NCBI RefSeq assembly: GCF_000379845.1
Contig: NZ_KB903771.1
Location: 1-64,000 of the forward strand
DNA: 64,000 nucleotides
Direction of reading: 5' to 3'
From: Moraxella boevrei DSM 14165
GTDB taxonomy: Bacteria > Pseudomonadota > Gammaproteobacteria > Pseudomonadales > Moraxellaceae
In this document: positions 28,570-37,379 of the stretch, piece by piece
How the letters are laid out: every line of letters begins with the position of its first letter
Position numbering within the stretch: position 1 is the first letter of the stretch
The notes under the pieces: model-generated
What the model saw: only the letters and a program-made list of their open reading frames with translations
The model's database searches: none
Told to the model about the DNA's origin: nothing
Program-made: the position numbers and the translations under genes

Positions 28570-30161
28570 CAGTAGTCCTCATCGTCTTCATCATCGTCAT
28601 TGTCATCAAAGTCATCATCTGCTTTATTTTCATCACTACCGATTGGTAAACTATCATCATGCTGACCTTCTAAATCTTGAGCCAGTTTTTCAGCCTGTTC
28701 GGTGTCCAATCCGCCAACTTCTTCTAAAATCACTCTGACACTGTCTTTTTTTAATCCAACCTCTCGCAATGCACTCAATGATTGTGCCATTAAAGCAACC
28801 GTATTCATACGAGTTTGTTTGTTGTTTAACGCTTCTGTTGCAGCCGCCGATTGGTCGGAATAAAAATCAAATTGCCATGGATAATCACCGTCATAAAAAT
28901 ACTCATTGTATCTAATCCCCCAATGAAGCGACATTAACTGGTTGTAACTATCAATCAATGCTTGACGAATTAGCATACTACGACGCATGATTTGGGCGGA
29001 TGTATGAAAACTTGCACCATCTCCCAAGCCACCTGCCAACATATCCGCCCAACCGATTAATGATAAATCAAGCCCTAAACCGCCCGCAATCCGCCTTAAA
29101 TTAATCATCAAGGTTTCTGTGTTAAGTGGAGCGGTTCGCTGTGATAAATCCCCAACTGGTTGAATGTTTTGTTTATCCCCCCACGTTGGTAATACATGGT
29201 ATTTTGTACCATATAAAGCTTCTCCACCTTTGAACGCTTCCCTAATTTGGTCTCGGTAATTCTGCAAAGTTTTCACCAAGCCGTCCTTGTATTTTTTTTG
29301 TTGATTAGGGGGCATACCGTCCATATTCACCGTTAAAAAGGCTTGTTTTACGCTGTCAGCAATTTGTTGATTGTTTAACCCCATTAAACTAATCATGGCA
29401 TCGTCCCACGCACGTTCTACAGGATATAAAAACGAACCACCCACCATAGACGGCATAATCGGCATATCAGCTTGATTGTCAATGCCAATTAATCGCTCAT
29501 CAGTAAAACTGGCTAACGACACCTGCGGTACACGCTCAATCCGAGCCATTTTCATACGCAATAACTGATGAACTTCCAATTTAGCAATGGCTTTGTCTAA
29601 TTTTTCTTCTTCCATGACAAAATAACCAATCGTGCGTCCGCCCTGCTCAAACGGTAAAATCAACGGCGGTGCGGTATAATCGCTATTGACTAAATCAGCC
29701 ACACCATTGTCATTGACATAAATCCTTGCATAACTATCACCATAAGCGATAGCTTGACGAGCAAGGCTAAACGCATTGCGGTTTAAAATAGGGGTCATGC
29801 GTTTGGCTTCAATCTCAACCTTTTTGCGTAATGTCTTTGCACGAAAGCCCTTACCACGCACAGACTCGCTAGGCGAAATAAAAATCATATCCCCAGTTGT
29901 CTCATGCCCGCCCAACGCCGCCGTTACATGAAGTGATAAGGCTTCAGCAATTTGTGGGTCAGCTTGCATCAACTGCCATTTGCTGTAGATTTGTTTTCGT
30001 GTGCGTAAAGGTGTGTCTTTATGATGATATGTGCCTAATTCCCATTGCGTGAACACGTCAAAGTTTTTATTCACCGCTTGAATACTTGGTGTTTGTTCTT
30101 GATGTGAATGTTCCCTATGGTTGATTAGCAGATTTGCCAATGTTTTACCAAAAAAGCTCAT
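28569..30161 (-). CDS. Portal protein
   Basis: A 530-residue protein with the portal pattern: an N-terminal arm, then TWELGTYHHKDTPL-like and RKQIYSKWQLMQADPQIAEAL, a beta wing with AIAYGDSYARIYVND, and a helical core (RAWDDAMISLMGLNNQQIADS). It forms the dodecameric DNA entry ring and binds the terminase. The C-terminal 35 residues are almost entirely acidic. The ATG at 30161 has GGGA at a good distance; an upstream TTG in frame is less likely. Confidence 0.8.
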   Translation of the reverse strand: MSFFGKTLANLLINHREHSHQEQTPSIQAVNKNFDVFTQWELGTYHHKDTPLRTRKQIYSKWQLMQADPQIAEALSLHVTAALGGHETTGDMIFISPSESVRGKGFRAKTLRKKVEIEAKRMTPILNRNAFSLARQAIAYGDSYARIYVNDNGVADLVNSDYTAPPLILPFEQGGRTIGYFVMEEEKLDKAIAKLEVHQLLRMKMARIERVPQVSLASFTDERLIGIDNQADMPIMPSMVGGSFLYPVERAWDDAMISLMGLNNQQIADSVKQAFLTVNMDGMPPNQQKKYKDGLVKTLQNYRDQIREAFKGGEALYGTKYHVLPTWGDKQNIQPVGDLSQRTAPLNTETLMINLRRIAGGLGLDLSLIGWADMLAGGLGDGASFHTSAQIMRRSMLIRQALIDSYNQLMSLHWGIRYNEYFYDGDYPWQFDFYSDQSAAATEALNNKQTRMNTVALMAQSLSALREVGLKKDSVRVILEEVGGLDTEQAEKLAQDLEGQHDDSLPIGSDENKADDDFDDNDDDEDDEDY

Positions 30162-30237
30162 ACAAAATCCCAAATGATTGATAATGGGGTAATTCTAGGC
30201 GGTTTAAGTCATGAGTTTGGCTCTTGTTCCACTTACC

Positions 30238-30753
30238 TTATATTTTTTGGCGTGATAGAATAATTAAACAATGTACATATTCAATCGCAGACGTAATTTT
30301 ATCTTGTGAAAGGCTGTTCAAACTTGATACATCAAAACGCTGACATATCATTGTGTTAATTACCACATGACTTAAATGCAAATAAATGGTAGCTGTTTCC
30401 ACCGCATCATACAATGATTGAATATAAGGTCTAGGATTTTTTTGCAGGTCATTATCTACTAAATCAGGAAAGTATAAGGATATCTGTTTTAAAAAATCCC
30501 CACCAATATATTCTGCATACAAAATTACCAATTCTTTACAAATAAAAGTCCCCTTGTTTTGTTTAGCAGTATAGATTTTTGACATATCAATACCGCTTGA
30601 TTGTAACGATTGCATTTTTTGTACCGAACACATACTATGTATAAAGCTTGTTGCTGACTTTTTACCGCCCGCTTTACACAAGTCCACTAAAGAAAATAAG
30701 CCATTTTCATTTTGGCGAATGGTTATGCCATTAATTATCAAAATTTTTTTCAT
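30238..30753 (-). CDS. KilA-N domain protein
   Basis: The 171-residue protein begins with a KilA-N-like domain (about 1-95: GITIRQNENGLFSLVDLCKA, then FICKELVILYAEYIGGDF). KilA-N domains bind nucleic acid and occur in phage antirepressors and regulators. The C-terminal half is helical and unlike the C-terminal domain of the 42911 and 53481 proteins. It overlaps the small terminase candidate by four bases, so it may act in the packaging or late-gene switch. Confidence 0.65.
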   Translation of the reverse strand: MKKILIINGITIRQNENGLFSLVDLCKAGGKKSATSFIHSMCSVQKMQSLQSSGIDMSKIYTAKQNKGTFICKELVILYAEYIGGDFLKQISLYFPDLVDNDLQKNPRPYIQSLYDAVETATIYLHLSHVVINTMICQRFDVSSLNSLSQDKITSAIEYVHCLIILSRQKI

Positions 30754-31553
30754 AAATCACCTGTATCTTCTATAATAACATCTTCATTATCTTCAACCAG
30801 TTCATCAAAATTACCACTTTCGGCAATCTTTTCAAAACGGCTTAACCGCTCTAACATCTCAAGTTGAGCCTTTTCACGTTGCATGGACGCTGACTCATTT
30901 AGTCCTGCCAGTGCTTCAAGGCTAGCTTGACGCTTATCATGTTCACTTTCTCTAAAGTCATCAACACTAATGCCACATACAACAAATTCCTGTTCAGCGA
31001 TGACCTTTTGGCTATTGGTTAATTGATTCACGGTACGGCTTAGTGTTTCACTCACCACAATAACACGTTGAATAGTCTCACCGTCTGTTTTGACATCTAA
31101 AGAATGCAAGGTATCAATGGTATCAACCGTATTGTCCCACAATTCACCCAATTTTTTTAATCTTTTACGGTGTTTGCTAATAATTGCCTTTTTTTCTTGA
31201 GCGGTTAAAACAAGATTTTCTAGCTCTGCATAAATCTTTTGCTCGGTTTCTTCTGTTGCAACAATTAAACTTGTTGCATTCTCGTCTTCCTTATTGTTTT
31301 CAAGGTTTTGCGTTGAGTTTGTTTCACAACTTGTTGCACCTGTTGCGTGTTTGTTGCATTTGTTACCACCCTTGGGAATGGTTGTTTTTTGCCAGTTATA
31401 TTTTTTCGCCCTACGATTGATAGATGAATAGCTCGGCGTTTCCACACCGTCAAATAAGGTTGCTAGCTTGTCCGCCAGTTCACGCCATGTAATATTAGGC
31501 GTATTTTCCCATATCGTTTGAGCTGTTTGCCAAATCTCTTCAGGCGTTGCCAT
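30750..31553 (-). CDS. Probable terminase small subunit
   Basis: The 267-residue protein has an N-terminal helix-turn-helix (about 1-55: WRELADKLATLFDGVETPSY, NRRAKKYNW) that resembles small terminases, a low-complexity linker rich in Asn, Thr and Cys, and a long coiled coil (about 100-250) for oligomerisation. Small terminases recognise the packaging site and recruit the large subunit. It lies upstream of the portal, not next to the large subunit. Confidence 0.6.
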   Translation of the reverse strand: MATPEEIWQTAQTIWENTPNITWRELADKLATLFDGVETPSYSSINRRAKKYNWQKTTIPKGGNKCNKHATGATSCETNSTQNLENNKEDENATSLIVATEETEQKIYAELENLVLTAQEKKAIISKHRKRLKKLGELWDNTVDTIDTLHSLDVKTDGETIQRVIVVSETLSRTVNQLTNSQKVIAEQEFVVCGISVDDFRESEHDKRQASLEALAGLNESASMQREKAQLEMLERLSRFEKIAESGNFDELVEDNEDVIIEDTGDL

Positions 31554-31556
31554 AAA

Positions 31557-32237
31557 TTACTCCACGACTTCAATGGTTGGCTCTGGTAAAGGAAAACTAT
31601 ATTGATAGCCTGTTTTTAATTCATCTAACAACCGATGCCTATCTTCTCTATCAATTCTTTGATTGATATTGTCAATATGTGCCTGAAATTGCGTTTGTTT
31701 TTGGGCTTCTTTGGTGGCAATCTTACGAATATTCCATTCTAAATAATGTAATAAATGATGAAAATTTGGGTCAAATTTTTTTAAATCATCGCTGTGCTTT
31801 AAGGTATAATCTCTTATTTTTTCGCAAGTATTCACCAAATCCATATGTTCATCTTTATCAACTTTTTGCATAAAATCGGTAACAGACCCTACCATTTGCT
31901 CAATCATAGGTTCAAAATATTTACGACAATTTAGCAGGATATGGTTTAGATGATTGGCATAGATGTCATTAATAGGTTCACAAGACCGCCCCAATAAATA
32001 ATCCACCGTACAACCATACATATCTGCTAGAATTATGAGCAATTCAATATTAACATCAACATGACCGTTTTCAAGTTCACTAATACGGTTGCGATTATTC
32101 GTAATGCCCCATACTCGCTCCATAACTTCAGCTTGTGTATAGCCAGCACCAACTCGTGCCACTTTAAGATTAGCCCCTAATAGTTTTTTGCGTTGAGTAC
32201 GTTGTGTATCGGTAAAATATCGTTTAGCTCTTATCAT
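31557..32237 (-). CDS. XRE-family regulator
   Basis: The 226-residue protein has an XRE helix-turn-helix at about 18-75 (LKVARVGAGYTQAEVMERVW, RISELENGHVDVNI, then CTVDYLLG). The C-terminal 150 residues are helical and have no known effector fold. It is at the boundary between early and late minus-strand genes, so control of the late operon or packaging is plausible. Four bases separate it from the next gene. Confidence 0.75.
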   Translation of the reverse strand: MIRAKRYFTDTQRTQRKKLLGANLKVARVGAGYTQAEVMERVWGITNNRNRISELENGHVDVNIELLIILADMYGCTVDYLLGRSCEPINDIYANHLNHILLNCRKYFEPMIEQMVGSVTDFMQKVDKDEHMDLVNTCEKIRDYTLKHSDDLKKFDPNFHHLLHYLEWNIRKIATKEAQKQTQFQAHIDNINQRIDREDRHRLLDELKTGYQYSFPLPEPTIEVVE

Positions 32238-32246
32238 ATTTTCCCC

Positions 32247-32602
32247 TTATGTATTCCCATAGCGATGATATTCGGTTCGCCGATTGGCTTGAATAGTTCG
32301 CCATTGTTCAAATTTTAATTCACTTGCTTTAATCAAAAATTGCAATCTTGTTTCTTTCGCAACCGCTTCTTTCAACGCCTCCAATAATTGTAAATACTCT
32401 GGGTGTGCATACGCATAGCTTTCTCGCTCCTGAGCGGTTTTTAGTTTGTCGCTTGCTTCTTGAATCAGCATGGCTTTTTTAGATTTGCGAAATTCTTCCA
32501 AATAAACCCTGTCAGCTTTTGCTTTGGCTAATTCGTCAGCCTTTGCACGGATAAAATTTAATGCCCTTCTACTTGTTCATCTAAAGTTTGTGAGTTATCC
32601 AT
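32247..32602 (-). pseudogene. Small coiled-coil phage protein broken by one frameshift
   Basis: The ATG at 32602 opens MDNSQTLDEQVEG, then a stop. In another frame from about 32560 the sequence continues ALNFIRAKADELAKAKAD and on to a Lys/Glu-rich coiled coil ending QANRRTEYHRYGNT. One extra G in the GGG run near 32560 would fuse the two into a normal 118-residue protein. Either a recent one-base deletion, a sequencing error, or programmed frameshifting. The first two are most likely. Confidence 0.6.
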
Positions 32603-32655
32603 ATCACACCACCATAATAGATAAGCCATGCTAATATAGTTATTAAGTTATACAT
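32581..32655 (-). CDS. 24-residue single-span membrane peptide
   Basis: ATG at 32655, product begins MYNLITILAWLIYYGG. It is almost wholly one hydrophobic segment. It overlaps the end of the 30-residue gene upstream and the start of the gene at 32602. Such overlaps suggest a translated chain, but so short a frame may be chance. Confidence 0.3.
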   Translation of the reverse strand: MYNLITILAWLIYYGGVIWITHKL

Positions 32656-32735
32656 CGTTTTTCCAATGCTAAATATTTAAATCTTTCCACAAACTCAGCA
32701 TAAGGTAAAATGTGAATTTTCGGATTATTATTCAT
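32643..32735 (-). CDS. 30-residue micro-gene
   Basis: ATG at 32735, product begins MNNNPKIHILPYAEFVERFK. Its ATG overlaps the TGA of the preceding micro-gene (ATGA), the usual sign of translational coupling. Function unknown. Confidence 0.35.
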   Translation of the reverse strand: MNNNPKIHILPYAEFVERFKYLALEKRCIT

Positions 32736-32812
32736 TTCAAAAAAACTAAATTTTTTTGAAAATCGTTATGTGATATTCTGGCTGTATTACCCATATCATC
32801 AATGTAAATCAT
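32732..32812 (-). CDS. 26-residue micro-gene
   Basis: ATG at 32812 with GGAG upstream; product begins MIYIDDMGNTARISHNDF. It overlaps the end of the 99-residue gene and couples to the next micro-gene through ATGA. Confidence 0.35.
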   Translation of the reverse strand: MIYIDDMGNTARISHNDFQKNLVFLK

Positions 32813-33098
32813 GCTTACGCTCCACACTAGCACACTCGCCAGCCAATGCAAAATAAGCAGTACCGTCTAATTTGACAAGTCTAACAGTTTTATGCCATTC
32901 AAGATTAGAATTGACGTTTAACAAACATCGTAACAAATTGCCTACTTTGCTCTCACTAAACCACATAATTTTTAGAAAAAATATTTCTATGACAAACAAA
33001 TCGCCTTTAAGGTCATCTGATAGATTTCTATCCCCCATAAAGTGCATCTGCTTTTTAGAAAATAGCGTTAATCTATTGTTAAATGTAATACAAATCAT
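32799..33098 (-). CDS. Hypothetical early phage protein, 99 residues
   Basis: The product has a hydrophobic middle (GDLFVIEIFFLKIMWF) and a globular C-terminus (KTVRLVKLDGTAYFALAGE). No family recognised. The ATG at 33098 overlaps the TGA of the upstream micro-gene by ATGA. The gene lies in a compact minus-strand early operon. Confidence 0.5.
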   Translation of the reverse strand: MICITFNNRLTLFSKKQMHFMGDRNLSDDLKGDLFVIEIFFLKIMWFSESKVGNLLRCLLNVNSNLEWHKTVRLVKLDGTAYFALAGECASVERKHDLH

Positions 33099-33175
33099 TT
33101 TTCAATTTTCCTATCAAAAAAATAAATCTTTCGCTGTTGTTGTTGGCGTTTAACCGTCTTTCTTAATTTTTTCAT
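33095..33175 (-). CDS. 26-residue basic micro-gene
   Basis: ATG at 33175, product MKKLRKTVKRQQQQRKIY followed by a short charged tail. Very basic and Gln-rich. It overlaps the stop of the 62-residue gene and the start of the 99-residue gene. Confidence 0.35.
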   Translation of the reverse strand: MKKLRKTVKRQQQQRKIYFFDRKIEK

Positions 33176-33338
33176 CGTTAATCTCCACCAAAATCAATTT
33201 ATAAACTTTCTTATCAATTACCATAAAACCACGTCTAGCGTAACTTTTATCAATATCACCAATCACCCAGACTGTTAACACAAAAGTCCAAATAAATGTT
33301 AATAAAATAACAAACAATACAAACCACGCATCGCTCAT
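33150..33338 (-). CDS. Small membrane protein, 62 residues
   Basis: One hydrophobic N-terminal segment (AWFVLFVILLTFIWTFVLTV) followed by a charged cytoplasmic tail. It overlaps the nuclease gene stop by four bases. Function unknown. Confidence 0.5.
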   Translation of the reverse strand: MSDAWFVLFVILLTFIWTFVLTVWVIGDIDKSYARRGFMVIDKKVYKLILVEINDEKIKKDG

Positions 33339-33784
33339 AAATCACACTCCCATTGATACCGTTCATTTTTTTTGATAGACATATAGTCTTTTAGCACATT
33401 CAACGCTTCTTCATAGCCATAACAAACAACCGCCTTGTAGTTTTCTTCATTCAACATCGCAATGCGTTGCTTTTGTTTTGGACTTACTTTGCCTTTAGGC
33501 TTTAGTCGCTTTAATTCAATCCGCAACCCGTGATAGCCTTGTCTTGCGATATCTAGGATTAAGTCAGGATAACCTGCTTTTGTTCCCATCTTTTTAAAAT
33601 TACCCCCTTCTGTTTTTGTCCTTAGACCACCATTAGGGGAATGGTGCAGATAGTCTGCTAAGGTTTTTTCGCCATATTTAACATTTTTTGCCCATGTGAT
33701 GATATCTTTTTGAATATCATCTTCTTCAGGGGTGCCAAACGCTTGTTTTACTTCTTTGGGTATTTTTAATCGCCAACGTGTCAT
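33335..33784 (-). CDS. VRR-NUC family nuclease
   Basis: The 149-residue protein (start MTRWRLKIPK) has the VRR-NUC core: HHSPNGG, KMGTKAGYPDLIL, LRIELKRL and a trailing VVCYGYEEAL. The PD and ExK motifs are the metal-binding residues of this PD-(D/E)xK family, found in phage Holliday-junction or flap nucleases. The frame is open upstream, but this ATG overlaps the previous stop (ATGA). A recombination or replication role is likely. Confidence 0.8.
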   Translation of the reverse strand: MTRWRLKIPKEVKQAFGTPEEDDIQKDIITWAKNVKYGEKTLADYLHHSPNGGLRTKTEGGNFKKMGTKAGYPDLILDIARQGYHGLRIELKRLKPKGKVSPKQKQRIAMLNEENYKAVVCYGYEEALNVLKDYMSIKKNERYQWECDL

Positions 33785-34035
33785 GCTTTTTCCTCTAATT
33801 TCTGCTGAAAATTGCAAATTTGGCAAATATCTTTATCAAAAAACTGCAAAACATCTTTGCATTCTTTGCAATAGCGTTTTTCATTCATACCATTATTAAC
33901 ATCATTAGAATTATCTTTGTCATTTATCTCAGCTTTTTTATCTTGAGAAATTTGTCGTATTGTATCTAGTAATTTAACAGTCACTAAAAGAAATACCACC
34001 ATCATAAAAATAAATGCTAATTCACTTATATACAT
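33781..34035 (-). CDS. Membrane-anchored zinc-ribbon protein
   Basis: An 84-residue protein with an N-terminal membrane segment (about 3-24) and a C-terminal zinc ribbon (two CxxC pairs: CKEC and CQIC). It sits between the C5 methyltransferase and the VRR-NUC nuclease. No family recognised. Confidence 0.5.
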   Translation of the reverse strand: MYISELAFIFMMVVFLLVTVKLLDTIRQISQDKKAEINDKDNSNDVNNGMNEKRYCKECKDVLQFFDKDICQICNFQQKLEEKA

Positions 34036-34036
34036 T

Positions 34037-35284
34037 TTATCTAACTACCTTATCTATCTGTTTACCAATCCATAACATAACATTGGTTGCCATGCTATTA
34101 CCTAATGCTTTATATCGTGGACTGTTGGGGCATTCTTCAGCTGATTTACCACGATAGGGAATTTGTGTATAATTATCGGGAAATCCCATTAAACGCTCAC
34201 ATTCAACAGGCGTTAAACGCCTAACCATTACTGGATAAGCCACCGCATGACGGTCTGATGTTGTGAGCGTGTAAGACGTTTGGTTATCTGACAACCCTAA
34301 ATGATTGCCACCATGTTTGTTATCACGACCAATTACATTACCTGCAATCGTAAATACACTTAAAGGTTCTTTATAGTCGCAAGCGGTCAATGTGGGTGAT
34401 TGTTCTTTTTGCTCTTTTACCGCCAAGCCACGAGTGGAAAAGGCATAAGCCGTTGCAGCAAAAGGAATGTTACCACCACCAGTCCCCATAGCCGCCGTTA
34501 AAGTTGGTGCAACAAAGCCATGACATTCACGGATAGGGTTTTTGTCATAGCGTGTTTCAAAACAATAGACGCTTAATCCAAATTTTGAGCTATCCACTTT
34601 TGTAAAATATCTTTGAGCATAGGGGATATCTTTTTGTGTTGATGTTTTTCTGCTCTTTGTAGTAACCCCTGACAAGCTCTCACGCTCAAGTAATATTGGC
34701 GGTCTATTGGTCCAATCTCCAAAATCTGTGATAGCAAACACACGCTTGCGTCTTTGGGCGAGTCCAAAGTATTGAGCGTCAAGCACTCGCCATTCGGTAA
34801 GTCCATTTTTGCCCAACGCAAAGCCCGTGTTGCCCCAACCGTTTTTGGGGGTGTCAATATCTCTGCCCCCAGATAGCAGTCTAACCACCACCGCAAAGTC
34901 TGCTCCTTTGTTGGAGCTAAATGCTCCTGGGACATTTTCCCATAATGCAAACCTGCAACCATTGTGCTTTCTTGCCCATTCAATAATTCTAATTGCGTCA
35001 TAAAATAATCCTGATGCTTGACCCTTAAGACCTTGTCGCTTGCCAGCCACACTCAAATCGGTACATGGACTGCCAAATACCACCAAATCAATTTGTCCCA
35101 ATGCTTTAATTTGCTCTTCTGTGATTTTGGTAACATCTCCCAAATTAGGGATATCTGGGTAATGATAGTCTAATAATGCACAGGGGAATGGTTCAATTTC
35201 GCTAAATCCAACACATTGCCAACCTAATTTTTTCCAAGCCACCGAACAGGCTTCAATACCGCTAAATAGGCTTAAAAATCTCAT
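34037..35284 (-). CDS. DNA (cytosine-5) methyltransferase
   Basis: The 415-residue protein shows the C5 methyltransferase motifs: motif I FSGIEACS at 7-14, motif IV GSPCTDLSVAG with catalytic Cys 74, motif VI ENV at 116-118, and a C-terminal motif IX-X block (RRLTPVECERLMGFPDNYTQ and ALGNSMAT). It methylates cytosine in a short target set by the variable region (about 210-340). No partner endonuclease is adjacent, so it is an orphan enzyme, probably protecting phage DNA from host restriction. Confidence 0.92.
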   Translation of the reverse strand: MRFLSLFSGIEACSVAWKKLGWQCVGFSEIEPFPCALLDYHYPDIPNLGDVTKITEEQIKALGQIDLVVFGSPCTDLSVAGKRQGLKGQASGLFYDAIRIIEWARKHNGCRFALWENVPGAFSSNKGADFAVVVRLLSGGRDIDTPKNGWGNTGFALGKNGLTEWRVLDAQYFGLAQRRKRVFAITDFGDWTNRPPILLERESLSGVTTKSRKTSTQKDIPYAQRYFTKVDSSKFGLSVYCFETRYDKNPIRECHGFVAPTLTAAMGTGGGNIPFAATAYAFSTRGLAVKEQKEQSPTLTACDYKEPLSVFTIAGNVIGRDNKHGGNHLGLSDNQTSYTLTTSDRHAVAYPVMVRRLTPVECERLMGFPDNYTQIPYRGKSAEECPNSPRYKALGNSMATNVMLWIGKQIDKVVR

Positions 35285-35293
35285 ACAACCGCC

Positions 35294-35719
35294 TTATTTT
35301 TGGTCTTTATCATCTGATTTTTCAGAGATTTCTTTTATTTTTTGCTTGCTTTCAGCTTCAATCTCAGCAAGTTTGGCATTTAAGGTATTTAACGCCTGTT
35401 CTGCTATTTTTGAATCACTCCATACTACTACTTTTTGGGCTGTATAAAGCCCAGTCATCACATACATTGAATTTTGTTTTGGTATTAATACCCACAAAAC
35501 CACAGAAACTATCAGAAAAACAGACCCAAAATTGAACATCACAGGTGCTTTGGTTTTCATGTAATCACTCAAATCATTACCAATAATCAAGTGCATCGCA
35601 AAACCAATCAATAAAAAACATGAAAAAATCCCAATTACCACACTTGCAATGGTTTTTATCTGTGCTAAAAAATCTATAAAATAAATAATCACAATTAAAT
35701 CATTCATATCTTTACCCAT
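35294..35719 (-). CDS. Membrane protein with C-terminal coiled coil
   Basis: A 141-residue protein with two hydrophobic spans (about 7-47 and 63-82) and a charged coiled-coil tail (ALNTLNAKLAEIEAESKQKI). No family recognised. It is in the replication/early operon. Confidence 0.5.
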   Translation of the reverse strand: MGKDMNDLIVIIYFIDFLAQIKTIASVVIGIFSCFLLIGFAMHLIIGNDLSDYMKTKAPVMFNFGSVFLIVSVVLWVLIPKQNSMYVMTGLYTAQKVVVWSDSKIAEQALNTLNAKLAEIEAESKQKIKEISEKSDDKDQK

Positions 35720-35724
35720 TAAAA

Positions 35725-35925
35725 TTAAATACAGCCACCAACCAACAAAATAGGAACTCTTATCAAAAACCTAAGAATAGCAACCCATTTAAATCGGCTT
35801 GGAAAGCGTGATGTCTGGTGCATCGTTGTTGCACGCTTTCCAATATAATCACCAGAAAACTCAACAACCCATTCTTGTGTACTGGCCCTAAAAAATATTC
35901 TCAATTCATATTTTTTTAGCTTCAT
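35725..35925 (-). CDS. Small hypothetical protein
   Basis: A 66-residue basic protein (MKLKKYELRIFFRASTQEW start) with a hydrophobic C-terminal end. It overlaps the replication-loader gene by 20 bases. A longer upstream reading exists but runs wholly within that gene. Confidence 0.4.
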   Translation of the reverse strand: MKLKKYELRIFFRASTQEWVVEFSGDYIGKRATTMHQTSRFPSRFKWVAILRFLIRVPILLVGGCI

Positions 35926-36556
35926 ACCACCACCCTGCCAAAATCCGCTGAATTTTTGCCATAGTCTCCTGCACAAAATCATCATCCGCCACCGCATTTT
36001 TATATTCAACTTGTTGACTAACTGGCAATTCAAACCGACTACCTGCCAAATATTCAGTACAGACCTGTTCATAGCACGCCAGCCAAATTTTCCACGTCTG
36101 CTGTTCGCTTTGCGTTTTTAACTCATAAAAACCCACACGATTTGCTGTTTCATACACAACTGCATGAGGGTATTTGTTATGGCAAGCATCCAAATAAGCG
36201 GTTCTGGCGTGTGGAAATTGTTTAAACTCATCATTTTTTACTAGGTCCAAAAACTCTTTGGCATTATTCGGTGGAAAATCTAGCTCTATGCTCAAGGTTT
36301 TTGCCATGTCAAACTGTCGTTTGGTAATGCCTTTTATCGTCAGATATCTCGCCCAAAGTATGACGGTTTCAACACCCCATTCATCAGGGTTTAATTTATT
36401 TTTAAACCACAATTTCCAATCAGAAAACATCTCGGATATTGCCAGTATCAATTGTTCGCTCGGCTCGTTGGTCAAGGTATTGTCTGACACCTGCTCCAAG
36501 TTGGTTTGCGTATTCTGTGGTTGTGGGTTTTTTAGTAGTTGGCTGATTGCTTGCAT
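35906..36556 (-). CDS. Replication protein, lambda P-like helicase loader
   Basis: A 216-residue protein resembling P-type replication proteins: ISEMFSDWKLWFKNKLNPDE, the segment WARYLTIKGITKRQFDMA, and FPPNNAKEFLDLVK before a helical C-terminus. Lambda P loads the host DnaB helicase at the phage origin. It overlaps the upstream initiator-like gene by about 137 bases in another frame, which is compatible with a phage O/P-type pair. Confidence 0.65.
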   Translation of the reverse strand: MQAISQLLKNPQPQNTQTNLEQVSDNTLTNEPSEQLILAISEMFSDWKLWFKNKLNPDEWGVETVILWARYLTIKGITKRQFDMAKTLSIELDFPPNNAKEFLDLVKNDEFKQFPHARTAYLDACHNKYPHAVVYETANRVGFYELKTQSEQQTWKIWLACYEQVCTEYLAGSRFELPVSQQVEYKNAVADDDFVQETMAKIQRILAGWWYEAKKI

Positions 36557-37379
36557 GAGTTTTTCCTGTGTTGCTAAAAGTTCTTTCGTTCATAATCCAT
36601 TTACGCAATTTGTCTTTGCGTAAATTTTCGGTAATCAAAGGTTTGCCAATCAAGGCTTGTTCAGCATGATGATTTCTAAAATCATTAACGATTAAATCAT
36701 ATTCCTGTTGATTGAGTACCTTTATAGAACCTGCTAATCGTAATGTTTGTTGCATTTCATCTAAGCTAGGTGCTTGCCAATTTTGAATATCTTGCATTCT
36801 GTCAAAACGAATTTGTTCACTTTGCTGATTTTGCGATTTTTCGTTTTCGCCCGCTTGTGAGTGAGTATTAATAATAGATGACGATAACGATAAAGGGCAT
36901 TCATCAAGCATACTTTGAGCATTGCTTATGTTATGCTTGTGCATTGCGTTAGCATTGCTTACATCATGCGTTGGTATTGCAGAATTTTCATTGTCATTTT
37001 GATTAGGACTTTGATTGTCTTTATTTCCCCAACGTGCTTCTGCTGCCTTTTTAGCTTTTTCTGATTTCATTTTTTTGTTGTCAGTCGCTTCATTTTTTTT
37101 GTCATCAAGGTATGGGCTATAGATAATATTGTTGGCTTCATCCTCAGCAAAAATACCTGTGGCAAAAATGCTTTCTTTTAGCAACTTGACTTTACTGGCT
37201 GGCAAGCGAGTAATCGCACCAATGATTTTGTTGTCATTGGGGATTGCTCCATTTTTCCAATAATCCAACATTAATAAATAAAGTCCACCGATTTGTTCGG
37301 TGGTTAATCTGGTTGTCATACTTAACATCTCCCCAATGTAGATTGGTAGCCAAATACTGACATCTTTTTCGCTAGACAT
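36420..37379 (-). CDS. Replication initiator with DUF1376 and DnaT-like regions
   Basis: The 319-residue protein (start MSSEKDVSIWLPIYIGEM) has an N-terminal DUF1376 domain (about 1-100: TRLTTEQIGGLYLLMLDYW) common in phage replication proteins. A linker follows, with a KAKKAAEARWGN segment. A DnaT-like helical domain spans about 195-275 (APSLDEMQQTLRLAG). It is translated after the Rha-like gene with overlapping stop and start. It probably acts with the P-like protein. Confidence 0.7.
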   Translation of the reverse strand: MSSEKDVSIWLPIYIGEMLSMTTRLTTEQIGGLYLLMLDYWKNGAIPNDNKIIGAITRLPASKVKLLKESIFATGIFAEDEANNIIYSPYLDDKKNEATDNKKMKSEKAKKAAEARWGNKDNQSPNQNDNENSAIPTHDVSNANAMHKHNISNAQSMLDECPLSLSSSIINTHSQAGENEKSQNQQSEQIRFDRMQDIQNWQAPSLDEMQQTLRLAGSIKVLNQQEYDLIVNDFRNHHAEQALIGKPLITENLRKDKLRKWIMNERTFSNTGKTHASNQPTTKKPTTTEYANQLGAGVRQYLDQRAERTIDTGNIRDVF

